Assembly: GCA_903813345.2 (NCBI GenBank) | Contig: CAIIXF020000004.1 | Span: 7,457,525-7,521,524, forward strand | Reading direction: 5' to 3' | Length of the DNA stretch: 64,000 nt | Origin: Owenia fusiformis | Taxonomy: Eukaryota > Annelida > Polychaeta > Sabellida > Oweniidae | In this document: positions 32,380 to 44,102 of the stretch, piece after piece | Numbering within the stretch: the first letter of the stretch is position 1 | Layout of the letters: the number at the start of each line of letters is the position of its first letter | Position numbers and translations under genes: made by a program | The notes under the pieces: generated by a model | What the model was told of the DNA's origin: nothing | The model's database searches: none | What the model saw: only the letters and a program-made list of their open reading frames with translations

Positions 32380-32630
32380 TTTCAATTCAATTCAATTCAC
32401 TTTATTTCAAATGTTTCAAATACAGTATTTTACATTGACATGAAAAGACACCCCGAGGGGTGTATAAGTTCCATGTTTAACTAATACAATATAGCATTTA
32501 TTAAATTAACAGTCAGGTTATATGGAAACCAAAAAAATGACAAAGCATAAAATGCATCACAATAAAATACAAGTAATGAGAAGAAAGCATTTTTCAAAGA
32601 AGATTTAATAATGGCTTAGCAAATCAAACT

Positions 32631-33200
32631 TTAACTTTCGTTCAAATGATTTGATATGTTTTGACTTTTTGAGATCAAGTGAAAGAGTATTGTAAAGTAA
32701 TGGGCCACTTGTTTCAATTGATTTTCTTCCAATTTCTGTTCTGAATTTTTAACAGTTAAATTCTTATTAATTCTCGTGTCATGATTATGAATTGCTGTTC
32801 CTGGAACAAATAAATGTTTGAACTTTTGAAAAGGAAATTCTGGTGATTCTGAAACAGTTTTCTGAACAAAGCTAGCGGTTTGTAGTTTATGGATGTCAAA
32901 TATATTCAATATTTTCAGTTTTGAAAAGAGAGGTCCTGAAGGAGCTAGACGATCAGAATAGGTCATAACTCTCAAGAATTTCTTTTGCAGAACATACAAT
33001 TTTTGAATAAGAGTTTTTATGGCATTTCCCCATAAAAAGTTACAATAGCTTAGGTAGGAATATATCATGGAGTAATAGATAGTGGTCATTGTATTTAAAG
33101 TCAGTCTATGTTTAGTCTTGTAGAGAAGGCCTATCAAGTTAGAAATTTTTGTACAGATAGCATTTATGTGAGATGACCAATTCAGCTTCAATAATGACAC
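32631..33200 (-). pseudogene. LINE reverse transcriptase, thumb and C-terminal part
   Basis: LKLNWSSHINAICTKISNLIG and SYCNFLWG are typical of the region after the RT palm. It is in another frame than the palm, so at least two frameshifts separate the parts. It is dead as a retrotransposase. Confidence 0.85.
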
Positions 33201-33286
33201 CTAGAAAATTGATTTCTTTAACTTCTTCTATAGGTTGTTCATTAATTTTGAGAACAATATTGTTTTTATTAGGATCTTTCTTTTTA

Positions 33287-33736
33287 TTAAATATCATATA
33301 TTTTGTTTTTTTCTACATTAAGAGTTAATTTATTAGATTTCATCCAGTTAGAAACAGTTTTTAATTCAGCATTCATATCTGAGACTAGAGTTTCAAAATT
33401 TTTATTGGTAAGTAGGATATTAGTATCATCAGCATATAAGACAAAGTTTAGTTTGTTTGATATTAAATGTATGTCATTTATAAATATTATAAACAAGAGG
33501 GGACCTATGACTGAACCTTGAGGGACACCATATTCAACTTTATTTTTACCGGATCTATATCTAATATCTGTAGTTGTAAATTGATCAATCAAGACCTCTT
33601 TCTTAACAATTTCTGTGACCATAATTCGATTTTCGAGATAACTTTTGAACCAGGAAAGAGCTGTTCCACGAATACCATAAAATTCAAGTTTTTGTAATAA
33701 TATTTTGTGATCCACTGTATCAAAAGCCTTAGTCAA
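33287..33736 (-). pseudogene. LINE reverse transcriptase, palm domain
   Basis: KAFDTVDHKILL carries the first catalytic Asp, GVPQGSVIGPLLF is motif B, and YADDTNI is the catalytic DD box. The frame stops after an apparent extra A in the run near 33305 (KNKIYDI instead of a continuing frame). Confidence 0.9.
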
Positions 33737-33797
33737 ATCAATGTATATCTCAATGCTAGTTTCCCCGATATAAAGAGTGACATTACCAATCCTGATT

Positions 33798-36218
33798 CTT
33801 TGCGTTTACGTATGCGTTTTGAAAAACCGTATTTGCTAAACCTCTCCAATATGTCATTGTAACTAAAAACCAATGCACCCGAGGCAAATAAAACTAGCTA
33901 GAGTACCCCCCCCCCCTCCTTAACCATGTTTAAATACACAGTTATCAAACACCATTTGCCAATTTATACAGAGTTTATTTTGTATGTAGGCATGGTTGAT
34001 TAGGGTAATTCTCTCAATTTTTATTTCCCCGAGTGCGTTGATTTTCCGTTAATAGAGAGGTTTCGCAAAACGCTTTTTAGCTCCACGTATCCGTATCCGA
34101 ACGTATTTACCAGATTTATGCGTTGTCAGTTCAATTTATACGTGAAATGGTACGGAAAACACGAAAAATGAGGCTTTTGTACGTTGGTCATTTACGTATC
34201 CGATTTTACCCTTCGATTATATTGTTTTTAGTTCTAAAGGTATCACTATATGAACAAGCACAGTGTGCTGTGTATAATTTGACTAAAATTTGGTGAATGA
34301 ATTTGTTTATTGTTTGAAATAAATCGAGTTTTTCAAATGGTATGTTCAATTCATTTTACACTGTATGGAATGGTATTGCAATAATTACAGTGTACATGTT
34401 TCGCACAACGTTTTAGCTACCCGTATCAAAATCCGTAACGCATCGATGGAGTAAAAGTTTACTCAATACGTTTGTGATACCAACAGCAATACCGAAAGTA
34501 CGTAAACTAACACTTTCTGTGCGTAGTTGTCTCCGTATCTATTTTGTCCTTCAAATCTTGATAAATTTTTCCCTAAATGTATAATTTTAGTAACCCACAT
34601 ATGTTATCATGTGTATCTTGCTAATTTTGATGAAGTAATAGCCTTATCTGCCGATAAATTTGATTATAAGCGAGGGGCCTGTACTGCAATATGTACGAAT
34701 AAAGCTTTAGTCACATTTGCTTATAGGCAGATGTAAGGTCTATCGTTTCTGGGGTCAATAGTAATACCGTAGTCAATTTCTTAGGGACATCAAACCAATG
34801 GCCATGGTTAGCAGCTAGGCCACCTGAACATATATTTTGTGCCTAAAGTCACGCTCCGAATTCATATAGAGCAGGGACTTGGGCTTAGTTTGAATATAGT
34901 AGCTTGGTCCTGACCTCGACAATGAATGTGATATTGGGTCTAAAGATGGCGCCCCGCATCACTCTTGCCCGTATCCAGCTTGTGGCAAGGGGGAGCTTTT
35001 TGGCTTAAAACTCCCGAAAAGTGCTCAGTATGATGCAAAACTGAATGATTTTGAAAAAATGTCTAGCCAGGTAGCTTCTTCCCGTGGTATGACTTGAACA
35101 CGCATCAAGTCGATGCGATCTATGTCAAATAGTAAGCGGCCTCGTTTGGGGGTCCAGGGAGACTAAAGCTTAGTGCCCAAGCTTCCCGGAACCACCGTCA
35201 GTGATTATGTAACAGGTAGAGTATATTTCTTTGATCCTAGGATGATGATATTGGCGTATCATTTCCTATTTTCATTTTTGTAAAGACAGGCCTGACATCC
35301 AGATCCTGTAACGGATCTTCTCTCTTACATATGAGTCACGGTAGGGGCCCCAGATGTTCCTAACTCTTGGGTAGTGTATGTGTATGTATGTATATATTTA
35401 TTGCCCTTTATATAAAGGAGATACATGTATACAAATTATGTAAATGTTAAATTGAAAATAATCACTATTTACAAACAAACAATATTGCTGTTGTTTTGAC
35501 TGACGACGACGCCTAGCTACCGCGTAGACGCACGCCGCCGACCAAGATTGGCCTAGCACCTAATTGTAACGCAATTATAAAAAATGACTATATTTTACAA
35601 ACATTCATTGTTTTGTTGTTGCTTTTTGTACTGACGACGACGCCTAGCTACCGCGTAGACGCACGCCGTAGGCCTAGATAGACCTGTTACCTAACACTCT
35701 TAAGATTAATAAAAAATGACATTATGGATCTGCGTTTTCTATAAAAATTAAAAGGAAGACATAGCGTATCATCGTACCTTCCCCAAGGTCGGTACTGCAG
35801 TACAGTATGAAAATATGAGATGCTTTCAATATCTTGTAAGCTAGTAAAAGAAATATACAATTTTTTGTAAATTGAAGAAAGGTGGTGTTGCCCTATGGTG
35901 CAATTCTAAATTAGTGTGTATAGTAAATGTACATAAATATAAATACAAATATGCGTTTAAAACTAAAATGTATAGGCTGCTTAAGAGATATAATCGTTTG
36001 TTGCAAATACGTCAGGCTGCCGCGTTGACGTTGCAACTACCAATCAAGGAAAAAAAAACAGAAAAAAACAACATGAAGCATTGCTTATTATTGTACCTTC
36101 CCCAAGGTCGGTACACTCAGAATAAATACATATTGCATATTACCGTTAATTAAGGGAAATCCCTGGTCGGCCCATGTTCCTCCCTTGAGGGCCACCCTTT
36201 CACGCTGATAAAGTTACA
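33798..36218. other. Intergenic repeat-rich segment
   Basis: It contains transposon ends near 33800-34110, a polyC tract at about 33907, a tandem duplication around 35460-35690, and two copies of the palindrome GTACCTTCCCCAAGGTCGGT (35777 and 36094). No gene is seen. The part next to 36218 is probably the LINE 3' UTR. Confidence 0.45.
35460..35690. repeat. ~132-bp tandem duplication
   Basis: CTGACGACGACGCCTAGCTA with ACCGCGTAGACGCACGCCG occurs twice, at about 35500 and 35632, with similar flanks. Confidence 0.75.
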
Positions 36219-37412
36219 TTAAGTTTGTAAACTTGTCAAGTACCGTTGACGACACAAATATTGTTGCATAACTATATGTGCCATATCTTTTAAAAATACA
36301 AGTAGTTGTTCGTTTGTAAAGTGCAACTCTTCAATTCCTATGCCAAGAATGTTTTTAGTGTTCATTTGGATACCCCATTCGCAGCAATGATTACTAAGTT
36401 GTTCTCTAAATATAATATATATATTTGCTGGGCATTTAAGTAAGAAATGCTCCACGTCTTCTTTTTCATAAGTGCTGCACATTGAGCATATAACTGATTT
36501 ATCTTCGGAACCTCTATATTTTGATCTAAGCGCATGTTCATCTGCTAGCAGTTTCACCATTATTTTACAACTACTTAAAGCAAAAGGGAACAGTCTTGCG
36601 ACTCTCCACCATATTAATGGCCTCAGAATTTCAAAGTTACCCATTCTAAAATAGTTTAGGCCTTTGTACATTAGCGATTGGAAAAATGTCCTTTGCATCT
36701 GAACGGCTGCAATTTTTCTATACACAATATTCTTCCACCTATTTTTGGGGATGAACATTTTACAGTCTACCATATTTAGAACATGGTTATGTAAATCATA
36801 CCTTTTTGATGTCAGTAACATGCATTTTATTGGAGAGAAGGTATTACATTCATTGTTAATATGCAGCATTTTTACAAATCTCATTGTGAAAAGACATTTA
36901 TATATATTTGCGCTCGGGAGTTGCAATAAACTCCAGAGAAACATCATTCTTAAAAAGTCAATATAAAATTCAACGTCCATTAGGCCCAGGGGCAAAGTTG
37001 AGATGGGAATACTAGCTGAGTGAGGCAGAGATTGAATTCTCCGTCCTATTTCTCGTTGTGTCTTTTCTAGAACAACTATATCATTCTGTTGATAGTTGAT
37101 AATATGGGCACCGTATGTCATTGTAGGTATGGAATATGTTTTGTATATTTGACATGCAGATGTTGGAATTAGGCCTCCGCAGCCACTACCTATACCGAGC
37201 AGAGCATTGTACTGCGATTTGCCCTTCTTACATTTATCCTGTACATAATCAGAAATATCATTATTTGTTGAAATTGGGATTCCAACATGCTTCACATAGT
37301 CAGATTTTGCAATTGATTTACCTCCGATATTAAGTTTTTGAGTTGCACCTAGCTCGATTTTACTATTAAAGACGAGAAACGAACACTTATCGGGATGAAC
37401 TTCATGGTCCAT
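36219..37412 (-). pseudogene. C-terminal part of a second LINE ORF2
   Basis: The 397-codon minus-strand frame begins DHEVHPDKCSFLVFNSK, the RT thumb region. It continues through a KRNE-type C-terminal region and has a zinc-knuckle-like CSMCSTYEKEDVEHFLLKC (C-x2-C-x8-H-x4-C) near its end, as in many LINE ORF2 proteins. The palm with the catalytic DD is missing. The frame is long and undamaged, so the insertion is fairly young, but 5'-truncated. It is not closely related to the LINE at 32380-33797. Confidence 0.85.
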
Positions 37413-37499
37413 GATGTGTTCTTCATTAGCAGCCTTGTGATGATAGGGAAGGGGGGGGTTGTATTCAAGTACATATTCAGTAGATATCGGATTGTCCCT

Positions 37500-38395
37500 G
37501 ATTGTTTTGTGCGATTGTCTCCAGTTGGAATAACTTAGTTGAGTAAATCGGTATCAACGTTTCGTTGTTGTTTATTGGTTGTGCCTGATTGTGTTTTGAT
37601 GGGTTGAGTAAATCGATTGAGTATTTGTTTAAGCCTGGGTGTGTAATGGTGGGTTAGTGTCATGTAGGTATAGGTTTTGCCGAATTGTGTTGTGTACGTT
37701 TGAGACTCGGTTCTCTTTTGATGGTTGTTAGTCTGGTGATTTAGTATCGGGTTGTGTCCCATTGTGTTATGTTAATCTTATTATGGGTTGTTTTCTCTTG
37801 TGAATATGTTATGTTGGTTGGCTAGCTGGTTGTGGCTTGTCGGTTGAGGTATATTGTTGTGTCTGATTGCGTTTTGTGATTGGCGTTCTCTCCAATTGGG
37901 TTAAGTTAGTTGTGTATCTCGGTATTACAATTTTAAAGAGTTTTTTGTTTGTGCCTGATTTTGTTTTGATTGTTTTGTTTTGGGTTTTGAAAAATTGTGT
38001 TCTGTTCTTGAACAATGGGCTGTCTTTGCTTTTGTTGATTTACCATTGGGTTGTGCCAAATTGTGTGGTGATAATTTCACAGTTCGATGTGTTTTCATGG
38101 TTGTTAGTTTAGTTGTATTTTATTGGTTGTGCCTGATTGTGTTTTTATTGTTTAGTGTTGAATTGTGCACAATTGTGTTGAGTTAATTCAACAATTGGTT
38201 GTGTTTGTCTTTGTTGTCTTATTATTGGGTTGTGACATATTGTGTTAATCTGACAGTTGGTTGTGTTTTGGTGGTTAAGTCAGGTTGCGCTATACTGGCT
38301 TTGGTGCTGGGTTATGCTCTATTGCGTTCTGTGTATTTTGACACTGGGTTATGTTCTATTGTACTGTTGTTGTGTTTGGTTGTAATAGGTTAATG
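37500..38395. repeat. G/T-rich degenerate tandem array
   Basis: Nearly 900 bp on the plus strand are built from variants of GGTTGTGCCTGATTGTGTTTT with TTGTGT and GGGTTG words. The strand is strongly T+G rich, so open frames on both strands here (for example 37867-38112, 37809-38015) are compositional. Confidence 0.8.
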
Positions 38396-39127
38396 ACCAC
38401 TATTCAGCTATTCTGTTTTCAAACCCTTAAATATTCCCAAAAGTATAATTTGACACTGAATTGGTTATTGTAAACCTAGAAATAACCTTTTCTGGCCTAA
38501 AGGATATTCTTCATTTTGAAATTGATGTCATGAAATTAACAAATGACACCTTGGGGATGAAAGGGCTAATATGTATTTTTGCACTCACCAAAAAGACTTT
38601 TGGAGTTGTGATTCTGAAAGCTGACACTCCCAATGGTGTTTTGAAATCTTAGTGCAGATGAAGCCTTTTATTTGACCCTAGTTTTCACTACTATTAAATA
38701 CGGATTGAGATGCGTTTATAATTACGTACTTCAAAAAACGAACTGCGAAACGAAAATTATCGAAATACGTATCCGTAAACGTAACGAGATACGGATGCGG
38801 ATACGTTTTAGCTAATTCGTTTTGCGAAACCTCTCTACTATGGCAACCAATACTTATCTTATATTTTTGTATATATTTTTTGCTGGATTAATAGGACATT
38901 TTATGCAGAGATCAACAAGTTCATATGAAAAGGTAATGGCAGGATTGGTAATGTCACTCTTTGTTATCCCAAATTGTGACAACACTGTGAAAGTTGGAGT
39001 ATACAAAAGAAAAAGACAAACAGTGAGAGTTACTATGGTTAATTTATGATAAATTCTAATTTCCATACATCCAAATCGAAATATTCAATCAGCATATGTC
39101 TTCCTCATGCAGGTATGTGAGTTCAGC
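38396..39127. other. Intergenic segment downstream of MACPF-C
   Basis: The frames 38461-38652 and 38822-39049 are open but match no family. The right part should contain the 3' UTR of the minus-strand MACPF-C gene. Confidence 0.4.
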
Positions 39128-39155
39128 TTATGAACCATTTGCTGCAGACAAAGCC
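39128..39155 (-). CDS. MACPF-C candidate last exon
   Basis: A pyrimidine-rich acceptor ending CTTCTTACAG is followed by 28 nt in the right phase ending TAA (RALSAANGS). It lacks the NW ending of the paralogues, so the true last exon could be elsewhere. Confidence 0.35.
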
Positions 39156-42100
39156 CTGTAAGAAGACAATAAAAACCAACTGTTACAACTCCTTTTATTT
39201 TTCTAAACCAGCACTTAACACATTATTTAACCTGCTGTTCAAATTCCCTTTTAGAAAATAACGGTATTTTGCACGAGTGCAATTTTAAATGGAGATGACA
39301 GCCTCTGTGTATGACACTTTTCGCCTATCGGCAAAAGTATTGTTATGTAACATTATGTAATTTATAATAAAATTACGTCATCATATTGTATAGCCAACAA
39401 CAAACCTACTTAGTTGTGTTTGTCTTAACTTTTGCCTATCAAAGAGCGCAAAAGTACCCAGAACACTATGTAGGTATTTTGCACGAATGCAATTTTAAAT
39501 GGAGATGACAGCCTCTGTGTATGACACTTTTCGCCAAGCAGCTGTTGAATTACTTTTACCGTGTTTTCATACTGATTTTTTTCATTTATCTTGACTGTGG
39601 TCACTTTTTATAAAAAAAATACTAACCTGAAAAAGACCAGCGGAGCTTTTAAAGAAGCTATGCGATTATGTCCGACCCCTGTATAGCAGGAACATATATT
39701 ATTTGGGTCTTCTTGACATCTGCATACTCGGCTACCTCTCCTCAAATAATGTCTGACTTCATTGGACGCTGTATCCATCTTGAGCAGTAACGCATCGGTT
39801 TGCGTATATAGGGTATTAACCAATGGGCTGTTCCGTGCTTTTCCTCGGATCTCTGAAAATATATTCAAGGTTAAGGGCTAATGATTCGCATCCTAGATAA
39901 CTCTAAAAAAATTTGGGCCCCTTTTTGAGATGAGAATTTTGAGACCCATTTTCTCCAAAATTTGGCCTGAAATTAAAAGATAAGGCCTTATAAGGCCCAG
40001 TTATGACCAAAAAGACCTACTTTTTGAAACCTTAAGGCCCACTTTTTGGCCCCAAAATTTTTTTGGGCCCAATTTTTTCTGGGCCCACCCAAGGCGGGGG
40101 GGGCACCCCCCCCCAGATCTTCTCTATTCTATGTATTTTCTATGTATTTAGATTTGATTTTTTATGTGTAAAACTGATACTCCGCTACTGGAAATAAAGA
40201 TGTTATAAACAATATAGTAATCGATGCATAACGTACGTGCATCTATTCGTGGAATCAAAGATCTAGCTTCTGCAATATAGCGTCTTCTAAATTCTGGCCA
40301 CGCCTTATACTGGCAGCTGAACGTGCAATCTCTCTCAAATGTGGGGATCTGGCAAATGCCTATCAGGCAGCTCCTTGATGTACCGCTTGATGCTATGTGA
40401 CAGTTAGTGATAGTATTCTGGTTGCAGAGAGACCAACTTCCGGTAACTTCAAGATTCTGAAGGGTACTGATGAAGTAATTTAGTGTTCTCTTCATCTCGT
40501 CCAATCTGCCTTTGTTAAAGGCCACCTATAAATCGTATGTTTATTTGAACTTCAAAAACCTTGTTTAAATGCTGTAAAACACTGACTATTCCCGTGCATT
40601 ACATTTTCGCTATAACCGATTCAGTGAAAAATGGCAACTCCCCCAAAAATATCATAGTATATCCTCATGACATTTCAACCAAGCATTTATACCAATGAAT
40701 ATTGCGAATTATGTGTTATTTGCCTCGAGCCATGTGAAAAACATATCTCCTGATCTATGATATAAAGTTCATTTCTCAACCAATCTTTCTAAAATGGAAG
40801 AGTGTCATATAATCCTCGCTTGCCAAAAATATGTCGTTTATTGTACAGGAAGAAAAATACCTGAATAGCCTGATCCATGGCAGCCATCTTTGTTCTGTCT
40901 GGGAGAAGCAAAGTAAGTGGTTTCACATTGCCGGCAAATAGTTTTGGATTCCCGGGGACGGTAGGGGTCCATTTAGCATAGAAATTGGGGTCTGCAAGGT
41001 TGCCACTCCCACCATAGAACCTGAAATAGACGAAACGTACGTCTATGGAAACTACAAATGCATACATTTGGACATGATTGGACATTATTTTACTGTGCTT
41101 TGAAAAAATTAGCGTACAGATAAGATTCCAGTTGCTGATAAAATGTTGTTTTTAGATGAAATAACGTTTCTCAAAGACATCTCAGATTAACATACTTTTA
41201 CGTTAGACTCAGTTAACATGCAAAATCTGGCCACCAGTCATTTGTTTAATACGCCGACTGCCGAACGCCGATCGGCGAACACCGTCCACAGAAAGGTGGA
41301 GAATATAGCAGTAAAATGAATAATTTAGGACAAATTTTCATGCCCAAAATATACATACAAATATTTGGATGATTGCGAACTAAACTAACCTTTTGAACTC
41401 ACGGGTGCTATGTATGAAGTTTGGATCCACGTTCTGGTTTGGTCTGTTATGGGCTCCCAATGCTTTCAGCCAGTTCATGAAAAGACCCTCGGCGTAACTC
41501 TTAGTTTTCGTGTCACCAAATGTTGCCACCATATCCTTTTCTGTGTCCATGAACATCTTTAGTAACCCTGGAAATGTTCAATGAAACTAGTCGAAATGTA
41601 TGAACGAACGGGGACTAAGGTGAACAATATCGTATCTGAAATATAGTAGAGTGGGCTTGTTGATCCGGAAAGACCCTTTTGCATTGGTTCGACTTCGATT
41701 CTCAAAATAGAGCTTCTTATTCAATTTATAACTAGACTCTATGTATAGAAAGCAGAATGGCCGCCCAAAAGTCAATCAGCTCTGGAATTTCGTACTGGCC
41801 ATGTAACAATTAGAAGTAATTCCGGAAGTGGTTTCCCTTGAATCGCGATGGCAAGATTTATCTAAAAACCTCTAAAATTCCCATCAGAAAGTAAAACAAA
41901 TGACCGCGGAAAGGTAAATCAACTCTGGAACTTCTTACCATGTAACATGTGTAAAAATTTGTAGTAATTTCGTTATGTTTCCCTTCAATCGCGATGACAA
42001 GATGTATCTAAAAACTTCAAAAATTGCCACCAGAAAGCAAGATGGTCGCTGAAAAGTTAAACAGCTCGAGAATATTTAACATGTGTAAAAATTAGAAGTA

Positions 42101-44102
42101 ATTTTGTTAAGGATTTGCATACGTTTCGAACTCATGACCCCATGATTACGATGACAGCGCCCATATAGCTTAACGTAGTCATTACCTCCAAATTGCCCAG
42201 CTTCGAAGAAGTGAGTTCCGAATAAGTCACAGAAAGTGTCATAAGCATCAGGGTTCGCAGCGTATGTGTTTGGGAGATAGCGATTGTAATAGTCAAGTGC
42301 AGCAGCACTTAGCTGGAAATAGAGTGCCAAGTGTGGAGACAGCAAAGAGTATAGCAAAACACAGTTAGCTAAACAACTTTAGAAGAGCACAGCAACTCAA
42401 ACAGAACACAGGCTCAAAAGGCTTCCCGTGTACAAAGAAACGCACACACCCGCTCTTTGATAACCTCCAGGCATACTGGAACCATTAAGTATCACATTAA
42501 AATATCACATGTCATTAAAAGTCGATTACTGTACCTGCATCAGCCATGGTGGGTGAAACTCCGCTCTTGTTCCCGATACAAAGCTTGTGACGTCCTCCAT
42601 AAATCTCTTCTGGTAGTGGATTGTAGTAATAGATCGTGTCTTGGTCCTGCTGAAGCCGAATAGCCCACCAAGGAATTCAATGCCAATCTGAAAAAATCGG
42701 GTATAAATGAAAGAAAATTAAATTGAACAGTCAAGTTCTACAGGTATAACTTTGTTATCCCAATAAGGTGCAAATATATTAGCCTTTAATCATACAATGA
42801 ATTTTGATTCTAAGGCTCGAAACCATGTGCGAACTACTGTGAACATGTATCAAACACTTACACGTTTCAGTTTTTCGAGACTTGAATCCTTTCCCTTCCA
42901 ATATCCTTTATGAAAATTGCTAAAGATAAACTTTTTGTGATACAATAAAGGTCAAGACCTGTATAATGCCCGCCTTGTAATAACTTACTGTTCGAGTCCA
43001 TGTACGTGTCAGCTCGTTATAGGACTTCCATAAGTAAGAATCGTACGTCAGAGCTCCTCGTGGAACTGTTGTTAGTGTTGCCAATTGATCCGGTAAATCA
43101 TAGGTACGCTATTGCAAATAGTTTATAGAGGGTATTAATACAATGTAAAAGTGATGATGTCACTGTGCAAGCTATCACCGAACATATCATGTACGACGTT
43201 TGAATTGAACTGAGCCCTGTAATATTCTACGCTTCATTTCTCTTTGATAATTGTTATTTCAAAAAACAAATATAACGGTAACTAGGAGGGTTTATCCCGA
43301 GGGAAATGCGTGCATCTCCCGAGGGACCAAAGAGACCATACACAACAAATGTACTGTAGCCATACCTCATGTTCGAGGGGCATTCCACCTTTCCACCTTC
43401 CACTAATTTAAAACTGGATAAATGTTGATTCATAAACTTTTATTTAATGGAATTTTTTTTAATTTTTAAAAATAGTGAAAAAGCTTTGAAATTAATATTA
43501 GAACCCATGCAACACCAGTACGTATACTAAAGTTTTTTTTATATCTTGCAGTAAGCTACACAATGAGAATCATTCCATTTTGCACAAAATTCCAAGGAGG
43601 ATTGGCTCCCAGAATGCAACACCGATATTCTGCAAAACAATCACCTAGCGATAGCTTTGTAGGAGAGTATCGGGTCATTCTCCATGCAGTCGTACAAATT
43701 ATACAGACACGAATAGCAAATGACGCATGCGTGGAGATTAAAGAATATCGAGTTGGAACCCTGGCTTCCAATCCTCCTTGACAAAATTCTTAATAATTTG
43801 AAAATAATACACACCCCATTATAAGGGCTAACCCAGGTCTTGTTTTCGTTGCATGTAAAGTCTACCAGGTTTCGTCTTTCCCCTACATCCCGTCCAGCTT
43901 CAAATGGCAGTAGGTCGAGGTAGCCAAGATTGTAACCCAAATGCAATTTGGGTATACCAGGTGGAAGTCTACGACAAGCCCTGGCCTGTGTGGATACGCT
44001 ATCTATCCAGTCCAGGCGTTTGATGAGTGTTGCTCGATCTGGTAGTGGCTCCAATGCGCCAACTTGGGATACTAAACACGCTATCGTGAGAAGCAACCAC
44101 AT
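39128..44102 (-). CDS. MACPF-C, secreted MACPF-domain protein
   Basis: There are nine exons: 43815-44102, 42989-43108, 42535-42687, 42186-42312, 41390-41567, 40861-41020, 40237-40525, 39627-39852 and probably 39128-39155, totalling about 522 aa. Phases agree at every junction and follow MACPF-D. The signal peptide is MWLLLTIACLVSQVGA, and the MACPF signature FGTHFF is at about residues 218-223. The end of the fold (RFYGGSGNL..KPLTLLLPD) is at 289-342, followed by a C-terminal region with ten cysteines. MACPF proteins oligomerise and insert into membranes; in invertebrates they serve defence, venom or egg protection. The partner and target are unknown. It is divergent from MACPF-D. There is no membrane anchor, so it is probably secreted. 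Confidence 0.85.
39627..39852 (-). CDS. MACPF-C exon 8
   Basis: The acceptor is TATTTTCAG. The exon contains VCRCQEDPNNICSC, the C-x-C-x7-C-x-C equivalent of the paralogues' second cysteine block, and ends KAPLVFF at TTCAG|GTTAGT. Confidence 0.8.
39885..40125. repeat. Inverted GGGCCC-type repeat in MACPF-C intron 7
   Basis: AAAAAAATTTGGGCCCC at the left and TTTTTTTGGGCCCAATTTTT at the right, with AAGGCC words between them, give a palindromic low-complexity stretch ending in G and C runs. It is probably a MITE relic. Confidence 0.45.
40237..40525 (-). CDS. MACPF-C exon 7
   Basis: It corresponds to MACPF-D exons 8 and 9 fused: VAFNKGRLDEMK, then EVTGSWSLC without an intron, then six cysteines and YIAEARSLIPRIDA. 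The donor is GCAC|GTACGT. Confidence 0.85.
40861..41020 (-). CDS. MACPF-C exon 6
   Basis: RFYGGSGNLADPNFYAKW is followed by NPKLFAGNVKPLTLLLPD and MDQAIQ, the end of the MACPF fold. Confidence 0.9.
41390..41567 (-). CDS. MACPF-C exon 5
   Basis: 178 nt in phase 1 to phase 2, as in MACPF-D exon 6. It begins GLLKMFMDTEKDMVATFGD. The donor is AAAAG|GTTAGT. Confidence 0.85.
42186..42312 (-). CDS. MACPF-C exon 4 with the MACPF signature
   Basis: 127 nt encode RYLPNTYAANPDAYDTF followed by CDLFGTHFFEAGQFG, the family signature with the invariant GTH and flanking aromatics. Confidence 0.9.
42535..42687 (-). CDS. MACPF-C exon 3
   Basis: IGIEFLGGLFGFS and QKRFMEDVTSFVSGTRAEF match the AGIEL and RRFVEDVSSFVSAFRVDF parts of MACPF-D exon 4, with nine residues fewer. 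The 42540-42734 open frame is another reading frame of this exon. Confidence 0.85.
42989..43108 (-). CDS. MACPF-C exon 2
   Basis: It has 120 nt, as in MACPF-D exon 3. It reads RTYDLPDQLATLTTVPRG, matching VLYDLPDQVSRIALVPGG. The donor is ACA|GTAAGT. Confidence 0.85.
43815..44102 (-). CDS. MACPF-C exon 1
   Basis: I start at MWLLLTIACL because a TTTCTAG acceptor lies just before this ATG, as it does before the MACPF-D ATG; an in-frame ATG at 44117 is the alternative. The exon covers LEPLPDRATL and LHLGYNLGYLD without the intron that MACPF-D has there. The donor is GGG|GTGTGT. Confidence 0.75.

Larger units (their letters stand above)
32380..33797 (-). mobile_element. 5'-truncated non-LTR retrotransposon (LINE)
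   Basis: Minus-strand reverse transcriptase remnants are followed by an untranslated tail ending in (TTGAA)n repeats near 32380. The RT palm begins only at GETSIEIYIDLTKAFDTVDH, so the endonuclease and the RT N-terminus are missing. The RT motifs look like the Jockey/CR1 range of LINEs; the clade is not certain. Confidence 0.85.
34055..38835. mobile_element. Possible 4.8-kb TA-flanked transposon holding a LINE remnant
   Basis: The ends GAGAGGTTTCGCAAAACG face each other and are followed by related TTAGCT..ACGTATCCG motifs. TA flanks both ends (34053-34054 and 38836-38837). The interior is mostly foreign, so it may instead be two solo MITEs in opposite orientation. Confidence 0.5.
33774..38962. 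repeat. Composite transposon block bounded by perfect 23-bp inverted repeats
   Basis: A 23-base sequence at 33774-33796 (ending ACCAATCCTG) is exactly inverted at 38940-38962. Within the block, GAGAGGTTTCGCAAAACG at 34055 is inverted at 38835, with TA on both sides, and related sequence occurs at 33800-33846. Another LINE and a G/T-rich array lie in the interior. Confidence 0.5.

Noticed and set aside
37809-38393. Several hydrophobic-looking frames in the G/T-rich array
   Set aside because: Val, Leu, Cys and Phe richness comes from T/G-rich composition. Frames overlap on both strands.
42540-42734. 64-codon minus-strand frame
   Set aside because: It is an alternative reading frame of MACPF-C exon 3; the homologous frame is the other one.
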